Of a stretch of 64,000 bases of DNA, positions 45,544-54,483 are shown piece after piece. Positions within the stretch are counted from its first letter, which is position 1, and every line of letters begins with the position of its first letter. The translations under genes were made by a program, and so were the position numbers. The DNA is from JACJVV01 sp047602755 (GTDB taxonomy: Archaea > Nanobdellota > Nanobdellia > Woesearchaeales > JACJVV01): contig JBLKOM010000002.1 of the NCBI GenBank assembly GCA_047602755.1, positions 124,001-188,000 on the forward strand. Reading direction: 5' to 3'. The notes below the pieces were generated by a model that saw nothing but the letters and a program-made list of their open reading frames with translations, did not search any database and had not been told where the DNA came from.

Positions 45544-45636
45544 TTAGTATACCCATTCACCATCTATGTATGTCCATTCTCCTTTAATCTCAATTTCACT
45601 ATACTCAATTTGTTTATTTCCTAATGTTCCTCTCAT
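45544..45636 (-). CDS. 30-residue microprotein
   Basis: A very small gene supported by GGGAGGTGG in front of its ATG and by a four-base ATGA overlap with the zinc-ribbon gene before it. The product (NKQIEYSEIEIKGEWTYIDG in its core) alternates as two or three beta strands with a GEWxYxDGEWVY ending. No family recognised. Confidence 0.5.
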   Translation of the reverse strand: MRGTLGNKQIEYSEIEIKGEWTYIDGEWVY

Positions 45637-45758
45637 TCAAAACCACCTCCCATAACTTCAATTATACTTTCAATTGCAATGTTTGGTAGTTTTGTTCTAA
45701 GGCAGTTCGGACAAAACTTATCTTCAGATATTATTTTATGGCCGCATTTACATCTCAC
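45633..45758 (-). CDS. 41-residue zinc-ribbon protein, first gene of the small-protein operon
   Basis: GTG start six bases after AGGGGTG (45765-45771); an earlier GTG at 45767 overlaps that Shine-Dalgarno and is disfavoured. Residues 1-20 form a zinc ribbon, C-x-C-x10-C-x2-C (RCKCGHKIISEDKFCPNC), followed by a helix (NIAIESIIEVMGGG). It may bind nucleic acid or act as a structural partner. The next gene overlaps it by ATGA. Confidence 0.58.
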   Translation of the reverse strand: MRCKCGHKIISEDKFCPNCLRTKLPNIAIESIIEVMGGGFE

Positions 45759-45771
45759 TTGTATCACCCCT

Positions 45772-45787
45772 ACAACTTAATTGTTGT
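45772..45787. promoter_or_regulatory. Candidate operator between small-protein operon and TrmB gene
   Basis: ACAAC-TTAATT-GTTGT, a five-base inverted repeat with a six-base AT spacer. It covers the expected minus-strand transcription start, so binding there could block the small-protein operon. The adjacent TrmB-like protein is the obvious candidate to bind. Short arms limit certainty. Confidence 0.4.
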
Positions 45788-45803
45788 TACAAAGTAGTAG
45801 TAG

Positions 45804-45819
45804 CAATATATTTATATAG
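45804..45819. promoter_or_regulatory. Shared AT-rich TATA region of two divergent genes
   Basis: CAATATATTTATATAG reads as a TATA box on both strands. It predicts a minus-strand start near 45786 and a plus-strand start near 45838, leaving short leaders with Shine-Dalgarno sites for both genes. Confidence 0.45.
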
Positions 45820-45846
45820 TTTCTCCCCTCTTATAGTAGGAGTAAT

Positions 45847-46605
45847 ATGAAGGAAATAATCAATGGTTTAGAACAAATAGGACTTACAAGTTCTGAAGTA
45901 AAAGTATATTTAGCCTTACTTAGGCTAGGTACTTCTTCAACAGGGCCAATAATTCGTGAATCAAAAACTGCTGACTCAAAAATATATGAAGTATTAGATA
46001 AATTATCAGAAAAAGGATTAGTTAGTTTCTTCATAAAAGATAATGTAAAACAGTATCAACCAGCTTCACCTAGGATGGTTTTAGAATACTTAAGAGTTAA
46101 AAAGCAAGATATAACTGAACAAGAAAATCAAATTGAAAAAATACTTCCAGGATTATTAAATCTTCAATCAGAAAAAAAAACAGATCTTTCTTCAAATGTA
46201 TTTGTAGGAAATAAAGGTATTAAAACTGCATTTATGAATTTAGTTGATGAATTAAATTCAGGTGATGAAGTGCATATTATGGGTGTTCATAATTTTGATG
46301 ATAGATTTAAACCATTAGCATTATTCTTCCAAAGAATACGTTCTGTAAAAGGAATAAAAGCAAAGTTTCTAATGAATCAAAATGCAAAGCCTATTGCAAA
46401 GTTATTTAGAAAATATCCTCCTGTAGAAATAAGATTTATGAAAGAAAATATCTTAACTCCTTCAATATTTTTAATTTATTCGAATAAAGTTATAATTAAT
46501 ATGCCACAAGAATTAACTTTTTTTGTTTTAGAAAGTGATTCAGTAAAAAAAACATTTGAAGAATATTTTCAAATTTTATGGAAAAATTCATCAATCAAAA
46601 ATTAA
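45847..46605 (+). CDS. TrmB-family transcriptional regulator
   Basis: 252 residues. N-terminal winged helix (residues about 5-75: LTSSEVKVYLALLRLG, TGPIIRESKTADSKIYEVLDKLSEKGLVSFF), a coiled linker with the QYQPASPRMVLEYL motif typical of TrmB, then a C-terminal effector domain resembling the phospholipase-D-like fold of the family (GDEVHIMGVHNFDD, VKGIKAKFLMNQNAKPIA, VRFM-like strand and a final FEEYFQILWK helix). TrmB regulators often sense sugars in archaea. It is divergent from the small-protein operon and probably controls it and itself; PFOR or acetyl-CoA synthetase are other possible targets. Confidence 0.88.
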   Translation: MKEIINGLEQIGLTSSEVKVYLALLRLGTSSTGPIIRESKTADSKIYEVLDKLSEKGLVSFFIKDNVKQYQPASPRMVLEYLRVKKQDITEQENQIEKILPGLLNLQSEKKTDLSSNVFVGNKGIKTAFMNLVDELNSGDEVHIMGVHNFDDRFKPLALFFQRIRSVKGIKAKFLMNQNAKPIAKLFRKYPPVEIRFMKENILTPSIFLIYSNKVIINMPQELTFFVLESDSVKKTFEEYFQILWKNSSIKN

Positions 46606-46617
46606 ACTAAAAAAGAA

Positions 46618-48039
46618 TTAATTAATACACATCTTTTTTCTTCCACTATGTTTTTTTTGAGTATTTCCCCATTCAATTAAAGCTGCCATAACTCTAGCAG
46701 ATTTAACAGGATCATTATAACTAGGTACATTATTTTTTTTTAATATTTTAATTCCATCTTGTGTATGTAATCCTCCCATAAAATTGCATACAATTGGTTT
46801 TTTTGGATACTTTTTATTCATTCGTACAATTAATTGTGCATCTTCTATTATATCTGTCATTGTTTGCAATGTTTGAATAACAATTGCACCATGAATATAA
46901 TTTTCTCCAAGAACTATATCTAATGCAGATAGATATCTTTCAGGTAATGCATCACCAACAATATCAAGTGGATTATTCCTTGAATATGCTGGATGCATTT
47001 TTCCATCTTTATCTAATTTTTTAATAGTGCTTTCTTTAAAAGGGACTATTTTTACTCCATAATGTTCGCACATATCTGCACATAAAACTCCGCATCCCCC
47101 TCCATTAGTTATTATAGCAATACCATTTTCTTTAGCAGGTTGTTGCTTTGATAATGCTTTTGTAACCTCGAATAATTCATCAACTGTATCAACTACTTGA
47201 ATTCCATGTTGCTTTAAAATGGATTCATAAACAGTATAACTTCCTGCTAAACTTCCAGTATGTGATGAAACTGCTTTTGTTCCTGCTTGACTTCTTCCTG
47301 CTTTTAATACAACAATAGGTTTTTTTGCTAAAACTTTATCTGCTATCTTGATAAATCTTCTTCCATCTTTTAATCCTTCAATATATATCGCAATAGCTTT
47401 TGTTTCTTTATCATTCCCAAGATATTCAAGAAAATCTGATATTGATAAATCTGATTGATTCCCAAGTGATACTATTTTACTCATTCCATATTCTTCACCA
47501 GCAGCCCAATCAATTATACTATCAGCTAATGCTCCGCTCTGTGTTAAGAATGCAACACCTCCTTTTGGTGGCATTGTAGGTGCAAAACTAGCATTTAAGT
47601 TTGCATGAGTATTAAGTATTCCAAGGCAATTAGGTCCAACAAGTCGCATATTTCCTTTATTTGCAATATCTACAATTTCTTCTTGAAGTTTTTTTCCTTC
47701 ATCACTATATTCACCAAAACCTGCAGTTATAATTATTCCATATTTTACTTTCTTTTTTACACAGTCTTGAATAGATTGTTTAACAAAAGTAGAAGGTATA
47801 CAGATTATTACTAAGTCTATATTATCTTTGATATCAAGTACATTTTTATAACATTTAACTCCTTGTATCTCATCAGCATTTGGATTTATTGCAAATATTT
47901 TACCTGGAAAAGGTTCCATAAATGGACTGTATAACACTCCCCCACTTCTTAATCCTTTTAACACACTATATCCTACCGATGATGTATTTCTTGATGCTCC
48001 AATTACAGCAATGCTTTTAGGATAAAATAATTCTTTCAT
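46618..48039 (-). CDS. acdA: ADP-forming acetyl-CoA synthetase, alpha subunit
   Basis: 473 residues. CoA-binding Rossmann domain (FYPKSIAVIGASRNTSSVGY near the start), two succinyl-CoA-synthetase-like domains (VGPNCLGILNT, GVAFLTQSGALADSIIDWA) and the phosphorylated His260 in VSSHTGSLAGSY. Makes ATP and acetate from acetyl-CoA, ADP and phosphate, the archaeal energy-conserving step after PFOR. The beta-subunit gene is immediately upstream with a four-base overlap, so this is the two-subunit form. Confidence 0.93.
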   Translation of the reverse strand: MKELFYPKSIAVIGASRNTSSVGYSVLKGLRSGGVLYSPFMEPFPGKIFAINPNADEIQGVKCYKNVLDIKDNIDLVIICIPSTFVKQSIQDCVKKKVKYGIIITAGFGEYSDEGKKLQEEIVDIANKGNMRLVGPNCLGILNTHANLNASFAPTMPPKGGVAFLTQSGALADSIIDWAAGEEYGMSKIVSLGNQSDLSISDFLEYLGNDKETKAIAIYIEGLKDGRRFIKIADKVLAKKPIVVLKAGRSQAGTKAVSSHTGSLAGSYTVYESILKQHGIQVVDTVDELFEVTKALSKQQPAKENGIAIITNGGGCGVLCADMCEHYGVKIVPFKESTIKKLDKDGKMHPAYSRNNPLDIVGDALPERYLSALDIVLGENYIHGAIVIQTLQTMTDIIEDAQLIVRMNKKYPKKPIVCNFMGGLHTQDGIKILKKNNVPSYNDPVKSARVMAALIEWGNTQKKHSGRKKMCIN

Positions 48040-48716
48040 TTAATTTTTCCTCTTTTTTGATTATTTTTAAGATTTTTATCAACCATTATTCTTACATCAG
48101 CAATGTAAACATCATTTTCATCAGCAAATACAGGATTAAAATCAAGTTCTTCAAAATTTTCTTTTGTAATCATGTTAGATATTTTTAACATTAAATTTTT
48201 TAATTTTTTAATATTTATTCCTTTTTGTCCACGTGTTCCTTGTAAAATTTTATAAGCTTGAATGCTTTTTATCATTTCATCAATGCATCCATCACAAAGA
48301 GGGATACTTCTAAATGAAACATCTTTAAAAATTTCAACAAAAATTCCACCTAGTCCAAACATAATAATTGGCCCAAAAGTAGGATCGTTTTTTGTTCCAA
48401 TAATTAATTCAATGCCTTTTGCCATTTTTTGAACTAAAAATAAATCTGGCTTCTTGTTATATTTTTTATAAACATTTTTTGTAATTTTCTCAACCGCATC
48501 TTCAACTTCTTTCTTATTCTTTATATTAATATAAACTCCTCCAGAATCACTTTTATGAACTACAAAACTTGTTGCTACTTTAATAGCAACAGGATATCCT
48601 AATCTTTCTGCTACTTTAATTGCATCTAGTTTATTTTTAACTAATTCACAAGAATATAATTTAATTTCATGTTTTTTTAGAATTTTTAACGTATTTTCAA
48701 GATCTAATTGTTCCAT
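48036..48716 (-). CDS. acdB: ADP-forming acetyl-CoA synthetase, beta subunit
   Basis: 226 residues with the ATP-grasp fold of the beta subunit: LGYPVAIKVATSFVVHKSDSGGVYINI binds nucleotide, LVQKMAKGIELIIGTKNDPTFGPIIMFGLGGIFVEIFKDVSFR (split here across the grasp strands) and LDFNPVFAD near the metal site. Length is usual for archaeal Acd beta. First gene of the pair; the ATG is overlapped at its far end by the alpha subunit. An acidic-residue metal site (EELDFNPV) is intact. Confidence 0.92.
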   Translation of the reverse strand: MEQLDLENTLKILKKHEIKLYSCELVKNKLDAIKVAERLGYPVAIKVATSFVVHKSDSGGVYINIKNKKEVEDAVEKITKNVYKKYNKKPDLFLVQKMAKGIELIIGTKNDPTFGPIIMFGLGGIFVEIFKDVSFRSIPLCDGCIDEMIKSIQAYKILQGTRGQKGINIKKLKNLMLKISNMITKENFEELDFNPVFADENDVYIADVRIMVDKNLKNNQKRGKIK

Positions 48717-48775
48717 AATAATACCTGTTGAACTATATTTATAAACTTTACTTTATGATACTAAGTTGGATATAG

Positions 48776-49942
48776 TTAATTCAATTTTAAGATAATGTCA
48801 CTAACTATTTTGTTCATATCCTCAAAATCTTTTTCTTTAGGTTTTCCTTTTATAATCATTGAAGGGAGTCTTTCTGCACTAATATTCTCAGTCATATGAA
48901 TAAGATATTCTTCTAATTTATTAGCCCATCCATATGTCCCAAAAAACCCAATATATTTAGATTTTGGTTTTAATACACTTATAAGATATGCAGCATTAGC
49001 AGCAACAGGATGCGGTCCTGTAATATATGCAGGCGATCCAAGTAAAACTATTTTTGCATCAACAAGTTCAATTGCCATATCTCCAAGATCTACATTTGAT
49101 AAATTAATAAGTTTTACATTTGTTTTTTCTTTTAGTTTATTTGCAATAAAATCTGCCATTATTTGCGTACTTTCATGCATTGTTACATATAAAATCACAA
49201 CTTTACTTTCGCATTCATCTGCTATCCACTGATTATATGCATCTATAATTATTTTAGGGTTATCATAGATTTGTCCGTGTGATGGTGCAATCATATCAAT
49301 CTTTATCTTTTCAAGTTTTTTCATATTTAGTTTAATTACTACTCGAAATGCCATCATTAATTCCGCATAATATCTTTTAGCTTCATTCAATACAACATTT
49401 GGTTCTTTCACATAGAGTTCATCGCTACTAAAATGTGCGCCAAAAAAATCACATGTAAATAAGATTTTATCTTCTTTAAGATATGTACACATTGTTTCAG
49501 GCCAATGAACCCAAGGTGTTAGTATAAACTGAAACGTTTTATTACCTAATGAAATCTCTTGATTATCAGAAATAACAATCATCTGGTTTTCATTTAAATG
49601 AATCATACTTGAGAGTAATTCTTTACTTTTCTCATTAACTATTACTTTTGCATCCGGAAATTCTTTAAGAATCAATGGAATACATCCTGAATGATCTTGT
49701 TCTGAATGATTTGAAACAAGATAATCAATTTTTTTTCCATTTAAACATTCTTTAACATTATTCCAAAATTCATCCCAAAACTCGGGTTCTACCGTATCAA
49801 TTAACGCAATCTTTTCACTTCCTTTAATTATATAAGAATTATAACTTGTTCCTTTTGGTAAAGGAATAAGATTATCAAATATTGGTTTTTTAGGTGCTCT
49901 AACACCAACTTCAAAAACACTATCATTGATTTTACGTATCAT
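48776..49942 (-). CDS. Flavodiiron protein (oxygen/NO reductase)
   Basis: 388 residues. Metallo-beta-lactamase domain with all di-iron ligands: His79, Glu81, Asp83, His84 (SNHSEQDHSG), His146 (VHWPETM), Asp165 (TCDFFGAH) and His222 (APSHGQIYD). Flavodoxin domain from about residue 247 (VILYVTMHESTQIMADFIA, VLLGSPAYITG). Reduces O2 or NO to protect anaerobes, taking electrons from rubredoxin or F420H2-type donors; no donor gene is adjacent. Position near PFOR and ferredoxin suits an oxygen-sensitive metabolism. Confidence 0.93.
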   Translation of the reverse strand: MIRKINDSVFEVGVRAPKKPIFDNLIPLPKGTSYNSYIIKGSEKIALIDTVEPEFWDEFWNNVKECLNGKKIDYLVSNHSEQDHSGCIPLILKEFPDAKVIVNEKSKELLSSMIHLNENQMIVISDNQEISLGNKTFQFILTPWVHWPETMCTYLKEDKILFTCDFFGAHFSSDELYVKEPNVVLNEAKRYYAELMMAFRVVIKLNMKKLEKIKIDMIAPSHGQIYDNPKIIIDAYNQWIADECESKVVILYVTMHESTQIMADFIANKLKEKTNVKLINLSNVDLGDMAIELVDAKIVLLGSPAYITGPHPVAANAAYLISVLKPKSKYIGFFGTYGWANKLEEYLIHMTENISAERLPSMIIKGKPKEKDFEDMNKIVSDIILKLN

Positions 49943-50070
49943 TATCTAGATTTATCAGGGGTATTTCTTTATATATATTATGATAATTTAAAATATCCTA
50001 TGCTATTTACATATAATTAATGATTTTGTTTATTTATTATATTTCTTTGAACAAATTGTTTTAAGAAAGA

Positions 50071-50080
50071 TTTTTAAATA
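50071..50080 (+). promoter_or_regulatory. TATA box
   Basis: TTTTTAAATA centred 25 bases before the ATG at 50101; leaderless transcript expected. Confidence 0.7.
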
Positions 50081-50100
50081 ACCTATCTTAAAATGTAAAT

Positions 50101-51102
50101 ATGAAAATAGCGTTTTTTGAATCAAATAATGAACTTAAATCATATATGAAAAAGGCATTCCCTAAAGATAACTTATTATTTTTTGAAGCTCCATTAACTG
50201 AGTCCCATATTCCAAAAATAAAAAATGTTGATGCAATTTCTGTTTTTATACATTCAAATGTTACTAAAGAAATTATCTCTAATCTAACTAAAATTAAATT
50301 AATATCAACTCGTTCAACAGGTTATGACCACATTGATGTAGAATTTTGTAAAACAATAAATCTTCCAATATGTAATGTACCATACTATGGAGAGAATACT
50401 GTAGCAGAACATACATTTGCTTTAATCTTAGGTTTATCAAGAAAAATTCATCAAACACATGAACGAATTACTCATCAAGATTATTCTATAGATGGTTTGC
50501 AAGGATTTGATCTTAAAGACAAGACCATAGGAATAATTGGTGGTGGTAGTATTGGTATGCATGTTGCTAGAATGGCAAAAGGTTTTGAAATGCATGTAAG
50601 GGTTTTTGATGTAAAACCAAATCCTTTATTGGCTAGTGTTCTTGGATTTAAATATGTAACTTTGGATGAATTGTTTAAAGTATCTGATGTTATTTCATTA
50701 CATGTTCCTTATAATAAACATACTCATCATCTAATTAATAAGAATAGTCTTAAAAAAATCAAAAAAGGGGCTATAATTATTAATACTGCAAGAGGTGGAA
50801 TAATAAATACTGATGCTTTATACTCAGCTTTAACAAGTGGACATCTTGCAGGTGCAGGATTAGATGTAATTGAAGGTGAAGAATATATAACTGAAGAAAG
50901 AGAAATAACGCAGAAAAAAGGTCATATATCAGCTTGGAAACAAGTTGTTCAAGGTCAAAAAATATTCAAGATGGATAATGTTATTTTTACTCCTCATAAT
51001 GCATTTAATAGTAAAGAGGCAACACTGCGTATTATTGAAACTGCAGCTGAGAGTATAAAAAGTCTTAAATCAAAAGAAATACTTAATGCTGTTAAATTTT
51101 AA
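50101..51102 (+). CDS. NAD-dependent 2-hydroxyacid (D-lactate-type) dehydrogenase
   Basis: 333 residues. Nucleotide-binding IGIIGGGSIGMHVARMAKG, then the catalytic set: Arg in INTARGG, Glu in LDVIEGEE and His in FTPHNAF. The substrate-side motif STGYDHIDVEFCK and NVPYYGENTVAEHT are typical of D-lactate dehydrogenase and close relatives. Would reduce pyruvate or another 2-ketoacid and recycle NADH in fermentation. Stands alone with its own promoter. D-lactate specificity is likely, not proven. Confidence 0.88.
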   Translation: MKIAFFESNNELKSYMKKAFPKDNLLFFEAPLTESHIPKIKNVDAISVFIHSNVTKEIISNLTKIKLISTRSTGYDHIDVEFCKTINLPICNVPYYGENTVAEHTFALILGLSRKIHQTHERITHQDYSIDGLQGFDLKDKTIGIIGGGSIGMHVARMAKGFEMHVRVFDVKPNPLLASVLGFKYVTLDELFKVSDVISLHVPYNKHTHHLINKNSLKKIKKGAIIINTARGGIINTDALYSALTSGHLAGAGLDVIEGEEYITEEREITQKKGHISAWKQVVQGQKIFKMDNVIFTPHNAFNSKEATLRIIETAAESIKSLKSKEILNAVKF

Positions 51103-51215
51103 TGTATTCTTATTTTTTATTTAAACAATTAGTCTTATTATATGCTATTATAATCACTATTATAATTTCATAAGTATTATAAACTGGGTTTTAATCGTTA
51201 TGTTTGGTGAAAAAT

Positions 51216-51821
51216 ATGGATTTTAAAGAAATAGTTCATACAAGATATGCAACAAAAAAATTTACAGGTGAAAAAATACCAGAACAAAAAATAGAAGAAT
51301 TGAAAGAATTAATACAATATTCAGCTTCATCATTTGGGCTGCAACCATTTACTGTTATTATAATCGATAATGATGAAATTAAAGCAAAACTAAAACCTTT
51401 ATCTTTTGATCAAGAACAAATTACTACATGTTCACATCTTTTAGTATTCTGTGCTAACACCAATGTTAAATCACGAATTGATGATTATCAAGAAATGTTA
51501 ACTATTGATGGAGATTTATCAGATTCTGCAAAAAATTACATAGAAATGATGCGATATTCACTTGAACAGCGTAATAAAGATGACTTATTAAATTGGTCCT
51601 CAAAACAAGCATATTTAGCACTAGGGAATGCATTGAATGGTGCAAAATTTCTAGGTTTTGATTCATGTCCCATGGAAGGATTTGATGCTAATGAATTTCA
51701 TAAGGTGTTACAACTTCCTGAGAATGTAATTCCTTTAGCTTTATGTCCTGTTGGTATTGCTGCTGATGAACCAAAGCCTAAACTTCGTTATCCTAAAGAA
51801 AAATTATTTATAAAAAAATAA
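51216..51821 (+). CDS. Nitroreductase-family FMN oxidoreductase
   Basis: 201 residues. N-terminal FMN-phosphate motif TRYATKKFTGEKIPEQKIEEL, ASSFGLQPFTVIIID, WSSKQAYLALGNALNGAKFLGFDSCPMEGFD and the C-terminal LALCPVGIAADEPKPKLRYPKEKL match NfsB/NfnB-type enzymes that reduce nitro compounds or quinone-like acceptors with NAD(P)H. The ATG is chosen over a TTG 12 bases earlier because GGTGA lies five bases before it. Physiological substrate unknown. Confidence 0.9.
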   Translation: MDFKEIVHTRYATKKFTGEKIPEQKIEELKELIQYSASSFGLQPFTVIIIDNDEIKAKLKPLSFDQEQITTCSHLLVFCANTNVKSRIDDYQEMLTIDGDLSDSAKNYIEMMRYSLEQRNKDDLLNWSSKQAYLALGNALNGAKFLGFDSCPMEGFDANEFHKVLQLPENVIPLALCPVGIAADEPKPKLRYPKEKLFIKK

Positions 51822-51899
51822 TTTTTTTATATTATTTAGTAAACACCATTAATCAATAATAAAGTTTATAATAAATGTTTGATAAAGGTTTTTATAAAA

Positions 51900-53186
51900 A
51901 TGGCAGACATCTTTGAAAGTGCAAAAATACAATTAGATAAAGCATTTCAGTATTTAGAAGTATCTGATGATGCAAAAGAAATATTAAATGCACCTAAAGA
52001 AGTTTTAGAAGTTTCTATCCCTGTTAGGATGGATAATCGTGAATTAAAAGTTTACAAAGGTTATCGTGTAAGATATAATGATGTACTTGGTCCAACAAAA
52101 GGAGGAATTAGGTATCATCCTAATGTAACATTAGAAGAAGTTAAAGCATTAGCTTTTTGGATGACATTTAAGTGTGCAGTGTTAGGTTTACCCTATGGTG
52201 GAGGAAAAGGTGGGGTAATTGTAAATCCTAAAGAAATGTCAAAGCAAGAAATAGAATATCTCAGTAGAGGATATATTTCAGCAATTTATGATTTTATTGG
52301 TCCTGAAAGAGATATTCCAGCACCTGATGTTTATACAAATGAAACAATTATGGGTTGGATGGCTGATGAATATAGTAAAATTGCAAGACAACTTACTCCT
52401 GGAATAGTTACTGGAAAACCAATATCATTAGGTGGTAGTTTAGGTCGTTCAGATGCAACTGCACGTGGTGGATATTACATTCTTAAAGATTTAGTTAAAG
52501 ATTTAAAACTTGATGAAAAAGAGTTAACAGTTGCAATACAAGGTTTTGGTAACGCTGGCTATAACATTGCTAAATTATTACATGACGATGGCTATAAAAT
52601 CATTGCAATAAGTGATTCAAAAGGAGGGATAGTTGCTAAAAATGGTAATACTTTACACCCAGACTCTATAATGAAAATAAAAAAAGAAAAAGGTGAAATT
52701 GATGGGGTGTATTGTAATGGGAGCGTATGTGATGCAATTGAACATGATAAAATTTCTTATAAAGATGTTCTTGAGCAAGATGTTGATATTTTAATTCCTG
52801 CAGCAGTTGAAAATCAAATAACTAAAGAGAATGCTGACAAAATCAAAGCAAAAATCATTCTCGAACTTGCAAATGGACCTATAACTTCTGACGCTGATGA
52901 TATTTTAGATAAAAAAAGTACTATTGTAATTCCTGATATTCTAGCAAATGCCGGAGGAGTAACTGTTAGTTATTTTGAATGGCTTCAAAATAAATCAGGG
53001 GAGTACTGGGATTTAGAAGTTGTTCATAAAAAACTCAAAGAGAAAATGATTAAAGCATTTCGTTCAGTTGAAAAAATAAAAAAAGAGAATAATATCAATT
53101 TTAGAACAGCTTCATATGTTCTAGCAACTAAAAGAATTGTCGATGCAATTGATGCGAAAGGAACTGTTGAATATTATAATTCTTAG
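51900..53186 (+). CDS. gdhA: Glutamate dehydrogenase
   Basis: 428 residues from the ATG; an upstream in-frame TTG is unlikely. Interconverts glutamate and 2-oxoglutarate with NAD(P). Seen: VRYNDVLGPTKGGIRYHP, catalytic Lys in FKCAVLGLPYGGGKGGV, the Asp in APDVYTNETIMGWMADEY, TGKPISLGGSLGRSDATARG, and the Rossmann loop IQGFGNAGYNIAKLLH. Hexameric archaeal/bacterial small GDH size. It can supply amino nitrogen or ferment glutamate. Leucine or valine dehydrogenases share the fold, but the TGKP/GGS loop favours glutamate. Confidence 0.93.
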   Translation: MADIFESAKIQLDKAFQYLEVSDDAKEILNAPKEVLEVSIPVRMDNRELKVYKGYRVRYNDVLGPTKGGIRYHPNVTLEEVKALAFWMTFKCAVLGLPYGGGKGGVIVNPKEMSKQEIEYLSRGYISAIYDFIGPERDIPAPDVYTNETIMGWMADEYSKIARQLTPGIVTGKPISLGGSLGRSDATARGGYYILKDLVKDLKLDEKELTVAIQGFGNAGYNIAKLLHDDGYKIIAISDSKGGIVAKNGNTLHPDSIMKIKKEKGEIDGVYCNGSVCDAIEHDKISYKDVLEQDVDILIPAAVENQITKENADKIKAKIILELANGPITSDADDILDKKSTIVIPDILANAGGVTVSYFEWLQNKSGEYWDLEVVHKKLKEKMIKAFRSVEKIKKENNINFRTASYVLATKRIVDAIDAKGTVEYYNS

Positions 53187-53349
53187 AATTTTATGATCTC
53201 TTTTTACAAAAAAATTCAATGAATTCAATATCTAAATTAATTGTTTATTCTGTAATATCTATTAAAATAGTTTATATCTTCGTAATTAATATAAAGGATA
53301 GATTTTAATATGATAGTAATATTATTATTCCATAAAAAAAGGTGAAAAT

Positions 53350-53799
53350 ATGCTTTATTTAGGTTCAGATCATGCAGGCTATAAAGTTAAACAATTAATA
53401 AAAAAGTATTTAGATTTAAAAAAAATGGATTATTTAGATTTAGGTCCTGCTAAAATCAATTTGAACGATGATTATCCAGATTATGCTAAAAAAGTTGCAA
53501 AAAAAATAATACTCGACAATTCTAAAAAAATTGATTCTAAAGGCATTTTAGTTTGTGGAACAGGATTAGGTATGTCTATTGCTGCAAATAAATTGAAAGG
53601 TATAAGAGCTGTAACTCCTTATGATATTAAAACTGCAAAATTATCAAGATCACATAATAACTCAAATATTATTGCATTAAGAGGAAAAGGATTTTCAATT
53701 AATAAACAATTAAAAATATTAGAGATTTGGCTTAAAACACCATACACTAAAAGCTCAAGACATGAAAGAAGATTAAAAAAGATTGATAAATTAAAATAA
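53350..53799 (+). CDS. rpiB: Ribose-5-phosphate isomerase B
   Basis: 149 residues. LGSDHAGYKVKQLIKKYL at the start, LVCGTGLGMSIAANKLKGIRAVTPYD with the catalytic Cys, and SRSHNNSNIIALRGKGF. Interconverts ribose-5-phosphate and ribulose-5-phosphate. RpiB is mainly bacterial, most archaea using RpiA, so this is a candidate transferred gene; some DPANN have it. It begins a cluster with an Rpe-like protein and transketolase, a complete non-oxidative pentose module apart from transaldolase. AAGGTG lies before the ATG. Confidence 0.93.
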   Translation: MLYLGSDHAGYKVKQLIKKYLDLKKMDYLDLGPAKINLNDDYPDYAKKVAKKIILDNSKKIDSKGILVCGTGLGMSIAANKLKGIRAVTPYDIKTAKLSRSHNNSNIIALRGKGFSINKQLKILEIWLKTPYTKSSRHERRLKKIDKLK

Positions 53800-53865
53800 T
53801 AAATTATATAGTATTACAAAAACAGTAATAAAAAAATTTATAGTGTTATTTATTTGGTGAGAAAA

Positions 53866-54483
53866 ATGCGAGAAATAGTAGCATCAATAATTGCAGATAA
53901 TCAAGAAGAGTTAGACAATATTCTAAAAAAATTATCTAAAAATGTTCAAAGAATACAACTAGATGTAATGGATGGTATGTTTGTAAGTTCAGAAGTATTT
54001 GATTTTGATTTTAAAATTCCGGATAATTTATATAAGATAGAAGCACATTTAATGACAATAAATCCAGAAATGTGGATTGAAGATAATAATAAAAAAGTTG
54101 AGACTATAATTGTACATATTGAGTCTTGTAATGATCCACAAAAAGTAATTAATTATGTAAAAGATAAAGGTAATAAAATTGGTTTTGCACTACGTCCTGA
54201 AACACCTGTAGAAGCAATAATGCCTTATCTAAATCAACTTAATATTGTTCTTGTTTTTACTGCTGATGTTATAGGGTATTATGGTGCAAAATTTAATCCC
54301 AAATCGATTAACAAAATAAAAAAAATTAGAAAAAATTCAGCTGTCACTATAGAAGTTGATGGTGGTATAACTCCAAAAAATATATTAGAATTAGAAAAAG
54401 CTGGTGCGGACAGATTTGTTGTTGGGTCATATTTGCAAAAGGCTAAAAATATTAAAAAAGCATTACAAATGCTTAGAGGATGA
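53866..54483 (+). CDS. Ribulose-phosphate 3-epimerase-like TIM barrel
   Basis: 205 residues; ATG chosen because GGTGA lies five bases upstream. Strand order and EVDGGITPKNI, AHLM and LDVMDGMF match Rpe. Of the four metal ligands, Asp33, His61 and Asp165 are in place but the first His of 'HxDxMDG' is Gln31, and the usual MxVxPGFGGQ loop is FTADVIGYYGAKF. It overlaps the transketolase start by ATGA. Context strongly suggests pentose-phosphate epimerase; a changed substrate or lower activity is possible. Confidence 0.75.
   Translation: MREIVASIIADNQEELDNILKKLSKNVQRIQLDVMDGMFVSSEVFDFDFKIPDNLYKIEAHLMTINPEMWIEDNNKKVETIIVHIESCNDPQKVINYVKDKGNKIGFALRPETPVEAIMPYLNQLNIVLVFTADVIGYYGAKFNPKSINKIKKIRKNSAVTIEVDGGITPKNILELEKAGADRFVVGSYLQKAKNIKKALQMLRG

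Noticed and set aside
44441..45767. Toxin-antitoxin or phage-defence reading of the small-protein operon
   Set aside because: No nuclease, toxin or antitoxin motif is visible; only the zinc ribbon is recognisable, so I leave function open.
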